Positions 1-5,138 of a stretch of DNA of 5,138 nucleotides are shown piece by piece. Origin of the DNA: Bacillota bacterium (GTDB lineage: Bacteria > Bacillota > Thermosediminibacteria > Thermosediminibacterales > Thermosediminibacteraceae); assembly GCA_003242255.1 (NCBI GenBank), contig QGUT01000116.1, positions 1-5,138 of the forward strand. The letters run 5' to 3'. A program made the position numbers and the translations under genes. Position 1 is the stretch's first letter, and every line of letters begins with the position of its first letter. Below the pieces are notes generated by a model. It was not told the DNA's origin. It worked only from the letters and a program-made list of their open reading frames with translations, and did not search any database.

Positions 1-28
1 ATCTAGAAGAGAACTTCAACCAAAGCGG

Positions 29-35
29 AAAGGAG
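29..35 (+). promoter_or_regulatory. Ribosome binding site of mreB
   Basis: AAAGGAG lies 9 bases upstream of the ATG at 45. It is a strong match to the anti-Shine-Dalgarno sequence and supports that start. No promoter can be seen in the 28 bases before it, so the operon promoter or an upstream co-transcribed gene must lie outside the window. Confidence 0.85.
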
Positions 36-44
36 TAGCAGCGA

Positions 45-1079
45 ATGTTTGGACTTTTCAAGGCTTTTTCGAAGGACATAGGGATAGATCTGGGCACGGC
101 GAACACGCTCGTGCACGTTAAAGGAAAAGGTATAGTGCTCAAGGAACCTTCGGTGGTGGCCATCCAGAGGGATACGGGAGCCATTTTGGCAGTGGGAGAA
201 GAAGCGAAGCACATGATAGGAAGGACGCCGGGCAACATCGTGGCCATCCGTCCTCTGAAAGACGGAGTAATAGCCGACTTCGATGTGACCCAGGCCATGC
301 TCAAGCATTTCATATCGAAAACCTTAAAGACGAAGAGCTTTGTCAAACCCCGAGTGGTGGTAGGGATACCTTCCGGCGTCACCGAAGTGGAAAAGAGGGC
401 CGTCATAGATGCGACCTTGCAGGCGGGAGCCCGGGAAGCTTATCTCATCGAAGAACCCATGGCTGCAGCCATAGGGGCGGGCCTCGAGGTGCAGGAGCCC
501 ACGGGCAATATGGTGGTCGACATCGGCGGCGGCACTACGGAAGTCGCCATCATATCCCTCGGAGGCATAGTCACCAGCAAGTCCATCCGGGTGGGCGGCG
601 ACGAGTTGGATGAAGCAATAATGAGCTACATCAAAAAGGAATACAACCTGATGATAGGTGAGAGGACCGCCGAAGAAATCAAAATAACGATTGGATCCGC
701 GTTCCCCAAACCCAAAGAGGAGACCATAGAGGTGAGGGGAAGGGATCTGGTGACGGGGCTTCCAAAGACGATAAAAGTAAATTCGGAGGAGATAAGAGAA
801 GCCCTGGCGGAACCGGTAAACAGCATCTTGGACGCTATTAAAGTCACCCTGGAAAAGAGCCCACCGGAACTGGCGGCGGATATAATGGACCGGGGAATCG
901 TGATGACCGGGGGCGGAGCCTTGCTCTACGGCCTCGATAAGCTGATAAACCACGAAACGGGGATGCCGGTTCACATCGCCGAAAATCCCATGGAGTGCGT
1001 GGCGCTGGGGACTGGAAAAGCCCTGGAAGAATTGGACCTTTTAAGGCGCGTGCAGGTCTTATCGAAAAAAGTCGTGTAA
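45..1079 (+). CDS. mreB: Rod shape-determining protein MreB (bacterial actin)
   Basis: This is an actin-like ATPase that forms short antiparallel filaments on the inner face of the membrane and positions the side-wall peptidoglycan synthesis complex. The 344-residue length is normal for the family. Visible motifs are the phosphate-1 loop DLGTANT (15-21), the EEPMAAAIG segment with the conserved catalytic glutamate (136-144), the phosphate-2 loop DIGGGTTE (159-166) and the adenosine loop MTGGGALL (287-294). The N-terminus MFGLFKAFSK is short, hydrophobic and basic, and could act as an amphipathic membrane anchor as in other MreB proteins (inference). Firmicutes often carry paralogues (Mbl, MreBH). 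Placement directly before mreC and mreD argues that this is MreB itself. The ATG start is backed by AAAGGAG at 9 bases. The stop TAA at 1077-1079 overlaps the mreC ribosome binding site, which suggests translational coupling. Confidence 0.98.
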   Translation: MFGLFKAFSKDIGIDLGTANTLVHVKGKGIVLKEPSVVAIQRDTGAILAVGEEAKHMIGRTPGNIVAIRPLKDGVIADFDVTQAMLKHFISKTLKTKSFVKPRVVVGIPSGVTEVEKRAVIDATLQAGAREAYLIEEPMAAAIGAGLEVQEPTGNMVVDIGGGTTEVAIISLGGIVTSKSIRVGGDELDEAIMSYIKKEYNLMIGERTAEEIKITIGSAFPKPKEETIEVRGRDLVTGLPKTIKVNSEEIREALAEPVNSILDAIKVTLEKSPPELAADIMDRGIVMTGGGALLYGLDKLINHETGMPVHIAENPMECVALGTGKALEELDLLRRVQVLSKKVV

Positions 1080-1085
1080 GGGGTG
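1078..1085 (+). promoter_or_regulatory. Ribosome binding site that sets the mreC start
   Basis: AAGGGGTG overlaps the mreB stop codon and sits 9 bases before the TTG at 1095. The in-frame GTG at 1083-1085 lies inside this site and has no good site of its own, so the TTG is the preferred start. Confidence 0.6.
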
Positions 1086-1094
1086 TGGTGTTTT

Positions 1095-1943
1095 TTGCTG
1101 CACCTCAGGAAATACAAAAAAGTTTTTTTCGTTATATTAATAGTGGCGTCCCTGAGTTTTACTGTAAATGCTACGATGCAAAACAGTTCCCTTTTCAGCA
1201 CCCTGGAAAAACCCATAATTTTCTTGATGAAGCCCATCCAGGGAGCCTTTTCGTGGATGTCACACAGGGTAAGCGAAAGTATCACCTCGATTACCCAGCT
1301 TTTTGAACTTAAAAGGGAAAACGAAGCTTTAAAACAAGAGGTGCAAGAACTGCAGGAGTACAAACATAAATTTCTGGAATACAGTGCGGAAAATGCAAGG
1401 CTGCGGAGGATGCTGGAATTCAAGGAAAGAAATTCCCAGTACGATCTGGTGGCCGCCGAAGTAATAGGCAGGGACCCCAGCAACTGGTTTAACGTGATAA
1501 TCATCGATAAAGGAAGAAAAAACGGCGTTACAGAAAATATGGCCGTCGTCACCGAAAAAGGCCTGGTAGGATATACGACCGACGTAGGAGACAATTGGGC
1601 CAAGGTGCTCATGCTCCTGGACAATCGAATGTCGGTGAGCGCGATGATCCAGAGGACCAGGGACAACGGCATTCTCAAAGGAAACATTTCGCCGGCCCCC
1701 TCTGGGCATGCCAAGATGGTCTTTTTGCCAGCCGACGCCCGCATCGTGAAAGGGGATGTGGTCATATCCTCCGGCCTGGGAGGCATAGTGCCTAAAGGTA
1801 TTCTGATAGGAGAAGTGGTGGAGGTACAGAAAGAATCGGACAATCTAACGCAATACGCCATCGTAAAGCCGGCGGTAGATTTCCAAAAGCTGGAAGAAGT
1901 CTTTGTGATAAGAGACCAAAGGGAAGTGCCGGGGGGTGAGTAG
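1095..1943 (+). CDS. mreC: Rod shape-determining protein MreC
   Basis: MreC is a bitopic membrane protein whose extracellular part forms tubes or filaments and activates PBP2 in the elongasome. From the TTG at 1095 it has 282 residues, close to the usual 270-300. A basic N-terminus (MLHLRKYKK) leads into one membrane segment at about 10-26. A heptad-rich coiled coil follows at about 66-110, the dimerisation region, and then the two beta-barrel domains at about 118-275. Family hallmarks are AEVIGRDPSNWFNVIIIDKG (121-140) and GDVVISSGLG (220-229), followed by a PKG-ILIGEV stretch. A longer form starting at GTG 1083 would add four residues (VWCF in the reading frame) but overlaps the ribosome binding site. 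It lies 15 bases after mreB and 3 bases before mreD. The run of A6 then T7 near codons 8-12 encodes the start of the membrane segment and shows no frame disruption. Confidence 0.96.
   Translation: MLHLRKYKKVFFVILIVASLSFTVNATMQNSSLFSTLEKPIIFLMKPIQGAFSWMSHRVSESITSITQLFELKRENEALKQEVQELQEYKHKFLEYSAENARLRRMLEFKERNSQYDLVAAEVIGRDPSNWFNVIIIDKGRKNGVTENMAVVTEKGLVGYTTDVGDNWAKVLMLLDNRMSVSAMIQRTRDNGILKGNISPAPSGHAKMVFLPADARIVKGDVVISSGLGGIVPKGILIGEVVEVQKESDNLTQYAIVKPAVDFQKLEEVFVIRDQREVPGGE
1931..1939 (+). promoter_or_regulatory. Ribosome binding site that sets the mreD start
   Basis: GGGGGGTGA lies inside the last codons of mreC and 7 bases before the TTG at 1947. It is G-rich and a weaker match than AGGAGG, but it is the only plausible site and it supports a TTG start. 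Its position implies that mreD translation is coupled to termination on mreC. Confidence 0.5.
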
Positions 1944-1946
1944 CGT

Positions 1947-2447
1947 TTGCGGGCGCTGTCCTATTTCATAGTAGCAGTTTTGCTGTTGGCAGTTCAGTCC
2001 ACTTTCGGAGTGCTTTTGCAAATCGGGGCCGTTAAGCCCGATTTTATATTAACGCTGGTGCTCTGCGTGGCCTTGATCAGGGGAGAAAATGGAGGAGCCC
2101 TGTACGGCCTTGCGATAGGCCTTCTCGAGGATATAGTTTACGGGAACTTTCTGGGGTTTAACGCGCTGGTAAAATTTCTGACGGGTTACGCGGTAGGGTA
2201 CGGGACGAGGGATTTGTTTAAAGGCCCAGTGGTGTTCACCATGGGCTTTGTTTTCGTTGGGACCTTGCTTTACAATTTCATATTTTTAGCGGCGTGCTGG
2301 GTTTTCATTCCCGGGTACACTTCCAGCTTGTTCTTGCAAAAGGTGGTGTCTTCGGCCCTATACAACGCGTTGTTGGGCCCTTTTATGTACGCAGCTGTGG
2401 TGAAACTGGAACGGTTCCTGAATTATTATTTTGAGACAAAATATTAG
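1947..2447 (+). CDS. mreD: Rod shape-determining protein MreD
   Basis: MreD is a small polytopic membrane protein of the elongasome that associates with MreC and modulates its effect on PBP2. It has 166 residues, the usual family length (about 160-175). Hydrophobic segments lie at about 4-24, 33-45, 50-66, 70-86, 95-119 and 132-153, which gives five or six membrane passes. Family-type motifs are KPDFILTLVL (30-39), the helix GLAIGLLEDIVYG (54-66) with its acidic ED pair, and LGFNAL (69-74). The start is TTG at 1947, preceded by a G-rich ribosome binding site in the mreC tail; no ATG lies near a comparable site. It follows mreC by 3 bases and precedes mrdA by 18. Sequence conservation in MreD is low, so the call rests on motifs, topology and position together. 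Confidence 0.95.
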   Translation: MRALSYFIVAVLLLAVQSTFGVLLQIGAVKPDFILTLVLCVALIRGENGGALYGLAIGLLEDIVYGNFLGFNALVKFLTGYAVGYGTRDLFKGPVVFTMGFVFVGTLLYNFIFLAACWVFIPGYTSSLFLQKVVSSALYNALLGPFMYAAVVKLERFLNYYFETKY

Positions 2448-2451
2448 ACCC

Positions 2452-2458
2452 AGGGGAG
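2452..2458 (+). promoter_or_regulatory. Ribosome binding site that sets the mrdA start
   Basis: AGGGGAG lies 7 bases before GTG 2466, good spacing. The first in-frame ATG at 2481 would be 22 bases away, too far, so the GTG is taken as the start. Confidence 0.75.
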
Positions 2459-2465
2459 AAGTGCC

Positions 2466-4556
2466 GTGGATATTAAGAAAATGGAGAAAAGGCTCCACAT
2501 ATTCACGTGGATTGCGGTGGGGGTTTTTCTGTTTCTCAGCATAGGTCTGTTTACACTTCAGATAATCTACGGAGCCGAATACGAAAAACTCGCTCAGGAA
2601 AACAGAATAAGGATAGTACCTGTCACGGCGCCGAGGGGAGTTTTTAAAGACAGAAACGGGAATGAACTGGTTAACAACAAACCCAGCTATACGGTGTCTT
2701 ACATGAATGTCAATTCGACCGCCGAGGAGCAGGACCAGGTGTTCAAAGCGCTGTGTGAAATCCTGGAAATACCCGAGGCCACCAGCGTGGAAGGAGAAAG
2801 GCACACCGTCGACGAAAAAGGAGAAATAGTTCTGGAGAAACTCCCCCTTTACGACACCAACGGGGACGGCACGGTGGATGAAAGCGACGTAAAGGTGGTT
2901 TACGAAGAGACGCAAGAGAGCGTGGGCATAATAAAATTCGATGCCTCCTCCGGGAAATTGACCCTCGATGCCCCTAAGGATACTCCGGTGCTGGTATCGT
3001 ATTCGTACCACACCCTGAAAAACAAGATAAGGGACATGGGATATAAAAAGTACATGCCGGTCAGGCTGAAGACCAACGTGGACATGGAAACCGTGGCCAA
3101 AATCGAAGAAAGGCGGCTTCCAGGCGTATACATCGAAGTGGAACCCATCAGGAATTACATCTACGGGAGTCTGGCCGCCCACGTCTTCGGCTACGTGGGA
3201 GAGATAAATCAGGAGGAACTGAAAGCCCTTAGGGATAAAGGTTACCGGCCAGGGGACCTGGTGGGCAAGACGGGACTGGAAAAAGTGCTGGAGCAGTATT
3301 TAAAGGGCGAAGACGGCGGCCGTCAGGTAGAAGTGACGGCAACGGGAAAGCCCATCCGAACCCTTGGAGAAAAAGCGGCTACGCCCGGGGCCACCGTTAA
3401 CCTCACCCTGGACCTGAGACTGCAGCAGGTGGCGGAAAAGGCCCTGGAGGAGCAGCTCATAAAGCTCCAGACAGACAAGAGGCATCCCTATCCCAACGCC
3501 AAGAGGGGAGCCGTGGTGGTGCTCAATGTCAAAACAGGCGAAGTGCTGGCCATGGCCAGCTACCCCAGCTACGATCCCAACATGTTTGCCCGGGGAATTA
3601 CCCAGAAGGAATGGGAGAGCCTGGCCAACAATCCCTTGAGGCCCATGGTGAATATAGCCATATCGGAAGTGTACCCGCCGGGTTCGGTCTTTAAAATGGT
3701 GACGGCCACGGCCGCCCTGGAAGAAAAGGTGACCAATGAAAAAGAGAAGATTTTGGACCGCGGGGTGTACTGGACGATTGCGCCTAAAAAAGACTGGAAG
3801 GTCGGAGGGCACGGGAGCGTCGACATAGTGAAGGCCCTTGGAGTCTCCTGCAACATCTATTTTTACGAGATGGGAAGGAGGCTCGGCATCGACAACATAG
3901 AAAAGTACGCGAGAATGTACGGCCTGGGAGAATTGACGGGCATAGAACTGCCCGGGGAAAAAGCCGGGAACGTGGCGAGCCGGGAATACAAGCAAAAGGT
4001 CTTCAGCAAGGCTTCGGATAAGATATGGTATCCGGCCGAAACGCTGGACGCGGCCATAGGCCAGGGTTACCACCAGTACACACCGCTTCAGATAGTGACT
4101 TACGTTTCCGCCATCGCCAACGAGGGCTACTGGATGAAACCTCACCTCGTGAAAAGCATTGTGGACGCGGAAGGCAACGTCATTTACGAAAAAAAGCCGG
4201 AGAAAGGGGGAGAAGTTCCGGCTTCAAAAGAGACTTTTGATATCATAAAGAGAGGTATGAGGGCGGTGGTATCGCCGGGAGGCACGGCTTATTCGGCCTT
4301 TGCCGATTTTCCCATCCCCATCGGGGGGAAAACCGGAACGGCCCAGTGGGACGTGAAAAAGACTCCCCACGGCTGGTTTGTGTGCTTTGCGCCTTACGAC
4401 GATCCCGAGGTAGCCGTGGTGGTATTTATAGAGCAGGCCGGTTCCGGCGGAACTACGGGTGGGCCCGTAGCCAGGGCCGTATTGAGCGCCTATTTTAACC
4501 TGGATTTGGAAGAGGAGGCTGAAGGAGAAGCTACTTCTCAGGAAATTGGAGATTGA
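2466..4556 (+). CDS. mrdA: Penicillin-binding protein 2, peptidoglycan D,D-transpeptidase (class B PBP)
   Basis: This enzyme cross-links stem peptides of new side-wall peptidoglycan on the outer face of the membrane and works with the glycosyltransferase RodA. It has 696 residues. In order: a short cytoplasmic tail (1-11), a membrane anchor (about 12-34), the pedestal domain starting with APRG (55-58) and DRNG (62-65), and the transpeptidase domain from about 312 to 670. The three active-site motifs are intact: S407-V-F-K410 with the nucleophilic serine, S461-C-N463, and K622-T-G624. D431, D443, H449 and C462 match in kind, and nearly in spacing, the zinc ligands described for Gram-negative PBP2. 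The C-terminus is an acidic tail (LEEEAEGEA). Residues 106-182 look like an insertion with a calcium-type EF-hand loop (see separate entry), which helps explain a length greater than the roughly 630 residues of E. coli PBP2. The YPYG usually seen after the pedestal arginine is YIYG here. Gene order distinguishes it from FtsI and SpoVD. GTG start; its stop codon touches the terminator. Confidence 0.97.
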   Translation: MDIKKMEKRLHIFTWIAVGVFLFLSIGLFTLQIIYGAEYEKLAQENRIRIVPVTAPRGVFKDRNGNELVNNKPSYTVSYMNVNSTAEEQDQVFKALCEILEIPEATSVEGERHTVDEKGEIVLEKLPLYDTNGDGTVDESDVKVVYEETQESVGIIKFDASSGKLTLDAPKDTPVLVSYSYHTLKNKIRDMGYKKYMPVRLKTNVDMETVAKIEERRLPGVYIEVEPIRNYIYGSLAAHVFGYVGEINQEELKALRDKGYRPGDLVGKTGLEKVLEQYLKGEDGGRQVEVTATGKPIRTLGEKAATPGATVNLTLDLRLQQVAEKALEEQLIKLQTDKRHPYPNAKRGAVVVLNVKTGEVLAMASYPSYDPNMFARGITQKEWESLANNPLRPMVNIAISEVYPPGSVFKMVTATAALEEKVTNEKEKILDRGVYWTIAPKKDWKVGGHGSVDIVKALGVSCNIYFYEMGRRLGIDNIEKYARMYGLGELTGIELPGEKAGNVASREYKQKVFSKASDKIWYPAETLDAAIGQGYHQYTPLQIVTYVSAIANEGYWMKPHLVKSIVDAEGNVIYEKKPEKGGEVPASKETFDIIKRGMRAVVSPGGTAYSAFADFPIPIGGKTGTAQWDVKKTPHGWFVCFAPYDDPEVAVVVFIEQAGSGGTTGGPVARAVLSAYFNLDLEEEAEGEATSQEIGD
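2781..3011 (+). other. Insert in PBP2 with EF-hand/dockerin-type loop (residues 106-182)
   Basis: Between the first pedestal segment (which ends with EILEIPEA) and the segment LKNKIRDMGYKKYMPV lies a stretch not expected from PBP2 proteins I know. Residues 130-141 read DTNGDGTVDESD, a full match to the EF-hand pattern: D130, N132, D134, G135, T136 by backbone, V137 as the hydrophobic position, D138 and D141. An Asp in the last position is as in dockerin repeats. Residues 142-182 then look strand-rich and end in PVLVSYSYHT. The region faces the outside of the cell, where calcium is available. Frame and codon use are continuous with the rest of the gene, so it is a genuine part of the protein. 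The insert borders are approximate, and calcium binding is inferred. Confidence 0.65.
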
Positions 4557-4590
4557 ACCAGAGTCTTACAGATTCTGGTTTTTTTGTTTT
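4556..4590 (+). terminator. Intrinsic (Rho-independent) terminator after mrdA
   Basis: The left arm at 4556-4565 (AACCAGAGTC) pairs with the right arm at 4571-4580 (GATTCTGGTT) around a TTACA loop. This gives ten pairs with one G-U. A run of seven T (4579-4585) followed by GTTTT completes it. The first paired base is the last base of the mrdA stop codon. It ends the mreB-mrdA transcript, at least in part, and is oriented for + strand transcription only. Confidence 0.9.
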
Positions 4591-4602
4591 AGCAAGCAGG
4601 AA

Positions 4603-4631
4603 TTGTCTTTTTTTTGAAGAATATTGATAAG
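4603..4631 (+). promoter_or_regulatory. Candidate weak sigma-A promoter for minC
   Basis: TTGTCT (4603-4608) and GATAAG (4626-4631) are separated by 17 bases. Each matches four of six consensus positions, but the -10 box lacks the usual final T. Transcription would begin near 4638 and leave a leader of about 19 bases with the ribosome binding site. The position just after a terminator makes a promoter plausible, though the match is weak and readthrough from mrdA is an alternative. Confidence 0.28.
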
Positions 4632-4643
4632 AGACGAAGCTGC

Positions 4644-4648
4644 GGAGG
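4644..4648 (+). promoter_or_regulatory. Ribosome binding site of minC
   Basis: GGAGG lies 8 bases before ATG 4657, ideal spacing, and it fixes the minC start. Confidence 0.85.
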
Positions 4649-4656
4649 GAACTTCG

Positions 4657-5138
4657 ATGAGCCAGAAGACGGTAGTAATAAAAGGTACAAGGGATGGAAT
4701 TTCGATAATACTGCGACGCCGTTCGGATTTCGAGACCATCAGGAACACAATCCTTGAAAGGCTTCAGGGGAGCGGGAATTTCTTCAGGGGCGGCGAGGCG
4801 CGGCTGTTAGTCAAAGAAGGCCAGATAAGCCCGGAAGAGATGGAAGAATTGGAAGCGATGCTGAAGGAATACGGATTGAACCTCAAAAAAGACCATCCCC
4901 TTTATACCATTAGTCCTACGACTCACCAGCTGCCGGAAACCCTGGTTTTGAAGAAGACGCTGCGGTCGGGGCAGAGGATCGTTTACGGTGGAAACGTAGT
5001 AATAGTAGGCGACGTAAATCCGGGGAGCGAAGTGGTCGCAAAAGGGGATATCCTGGTTTTCGGGGTGCTCAGGGGCATGGCCCACGCGGGAGCTGAAGGA
5101 GATGCTGATGCGATAGTTGCGGCGTACAGGTTACAGCC
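4657..5138 (+). CDS. minC: Septum site-determining protein MinC (partial, 3' end beyond the window)
   Basis: MinC inhibits FtsZ polymerisation and, recruited to the membrane by the ATPase MinD, blocks division away from mid-cell. The frame is open from ATG 4657 to the window edge: 160 complete codons plus two bases of the next. Residues 1 to about 85 form the N-terminal FtsZ-inhibiting domain, starting MSQKTVVIKGTRDGISIIL. A short linker around SPTTHQLPE follows. From about residue 97 the C-terminal beta-helix begins, with TLRSGQ (101-106), then YGGNVVIVGDVNPGSEV, GDILVFGVLRGMAHAGA and GDADAIVAAYRLQ, all classic MinC signatures for MinD binding and dimerisation. A family member is usually 210-230 residues, so about 50-70 are missing. 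minD, probably followed by minE, would be expected next (inference). It is separated from mrdA by a 100-base gap that holds a terminator. Confidence 0.96.
   Translation, partial: MSQKTVVIKGTRDGISIILRRRSDFETIRNTILERLQGSGNFFRGGEARLLVKEGQISPEEMEELEAMLKEYGLNLKKDHPLYTISPTTHQLPETLVLKKTLRSGQRIVYGGNVVIVGDVNPGSEVVAKGDILVFGVLRGMAHAGAEGDADAIVAAYRLQ

Noticed and set aside
324..974. Long open frame on the minus strand opposite mreB; similar long minus-strand frames at 971-1861, 2358-3182 and 3300-4145
   Set aside because: They lie fully opposite well-supported genes, have no recognisable domains and no clear ribosome binding sites. They are by-products of the codon use of the + strand genes.
1116..1130. 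A6-G-T7 run with an in-frame T-TTT-TTC heptamer near the start of mreC, a possible -1 slippage site
   Set aside because: It lies about 10 codons into the gene, encodes the basic and hydrophobic start of the membrane segment, and slippage would lead only to a meaningless frame that ends near 1306. There is no stimulatory structure that I can see.
995..1306. Plus-strand frame overlapping the end of mreB and start of mreC, and similar ones at 1595-1795 and 4025-4240
   Set aside because: They are out-of-frame readings inside mreB/mreC, mreC and mrdA, with arginine- and glycine-rich translations typical of shadow frames.
2853..2903. Cellulosomal dockerin domain in PBP2
   Set aside because: Only one calcium loop is present; a type I dockerin needs two such repeats, and nothing else in the window points to a cellulosome.
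4608..4615. Run of eight T in the mrdA-minC gap as a second terminator
   Set aside because: No stem precedes it, so it does not make an intrinsic terminator on its own.
4635..4656. CGAAG/CTTCG inverted repeat enclosing the minC ribosome binding site
   Set aside because: It is only five pairs around a 12-base loop, with the binding site exposed in the loop. It is too weak to call a regulatory switch and would be partly lost if transcription starts near 4638.
4566..4748. Minus-strand frame of 60 residues across the mrdA-minC gap
   Set aside because: It covers the terminator tail and the minC start, is low in complexity and has no family match that I recognise.
1..5138. Mobile elements, CRISPR arrays, tRNA or rRNA genes, riboswitches
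   Set aside because: No direct repeats, transposase or integrase signatures, cloverleaf sequences or long leaders were seen. The window is almost fully covered by core cell-shape genes.

Overview
The window carries a rod-shape (elongasome) gene cluster from a Gram-positive, Clostridia-like bacterium. All genes lie on the + strand in the order mreB, mreC, mreD, mrdA (class B penicillin-binding protein 2), followed by the first part of minC, which runs off the right edge. This order, with minC straight after mrdA, is from general knowledge typical of Firmicutes of the Thermoanaerobacter type. Frequent ATA, AGG and AGA codons, moderate GC content and strong GGAG-type ribosome binding sites fit a (possibly thermophilic) member of that group. 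The taxonomic placement is inference only.

Layout: positions 1-44 hold the mreB ribosome binding site and perhaps the last codons of an upstream gene. mreB (45-1079), mreC (1095-1943), mreD (1947-2447) and mrdA (2466-4556) are packed with gaps of 3 to 18 bases and are probably co-transcribed from a promoter upstream of the window. A clear intrinsic terminator (4556-4590) begins on the last base of the mrdA stop codon. A weak candidate promoter follows, and minC starts at 4657.

How they work together: MreB forms membrane-associated actin-like filaments that organise side-wall synthesis. MreC and MreD link the filaments to the periplasmic or wall side. PBP2 cross-links the new peptidoglycan with its partner polymerase RodA, which is not in the window. 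MinC inhibits FtsZ assembly away from mid-cell, so the locus joins the elongation machinery to division-site selection.

No new multigene system is visible; this is a core locus. The most unusual element is a stretch of about 77 residues inside the extracellular part of PBP2 (residues 106-182). It carries a perfect EF-hand or dockerin-type calcium-binding loop followed by a strand-rich segment. A probable Asp/Asp/His/Cys zinc site in the PBP2 transpeptidase domain, and a terminator that overlaps a stop codon, are also worth a look.
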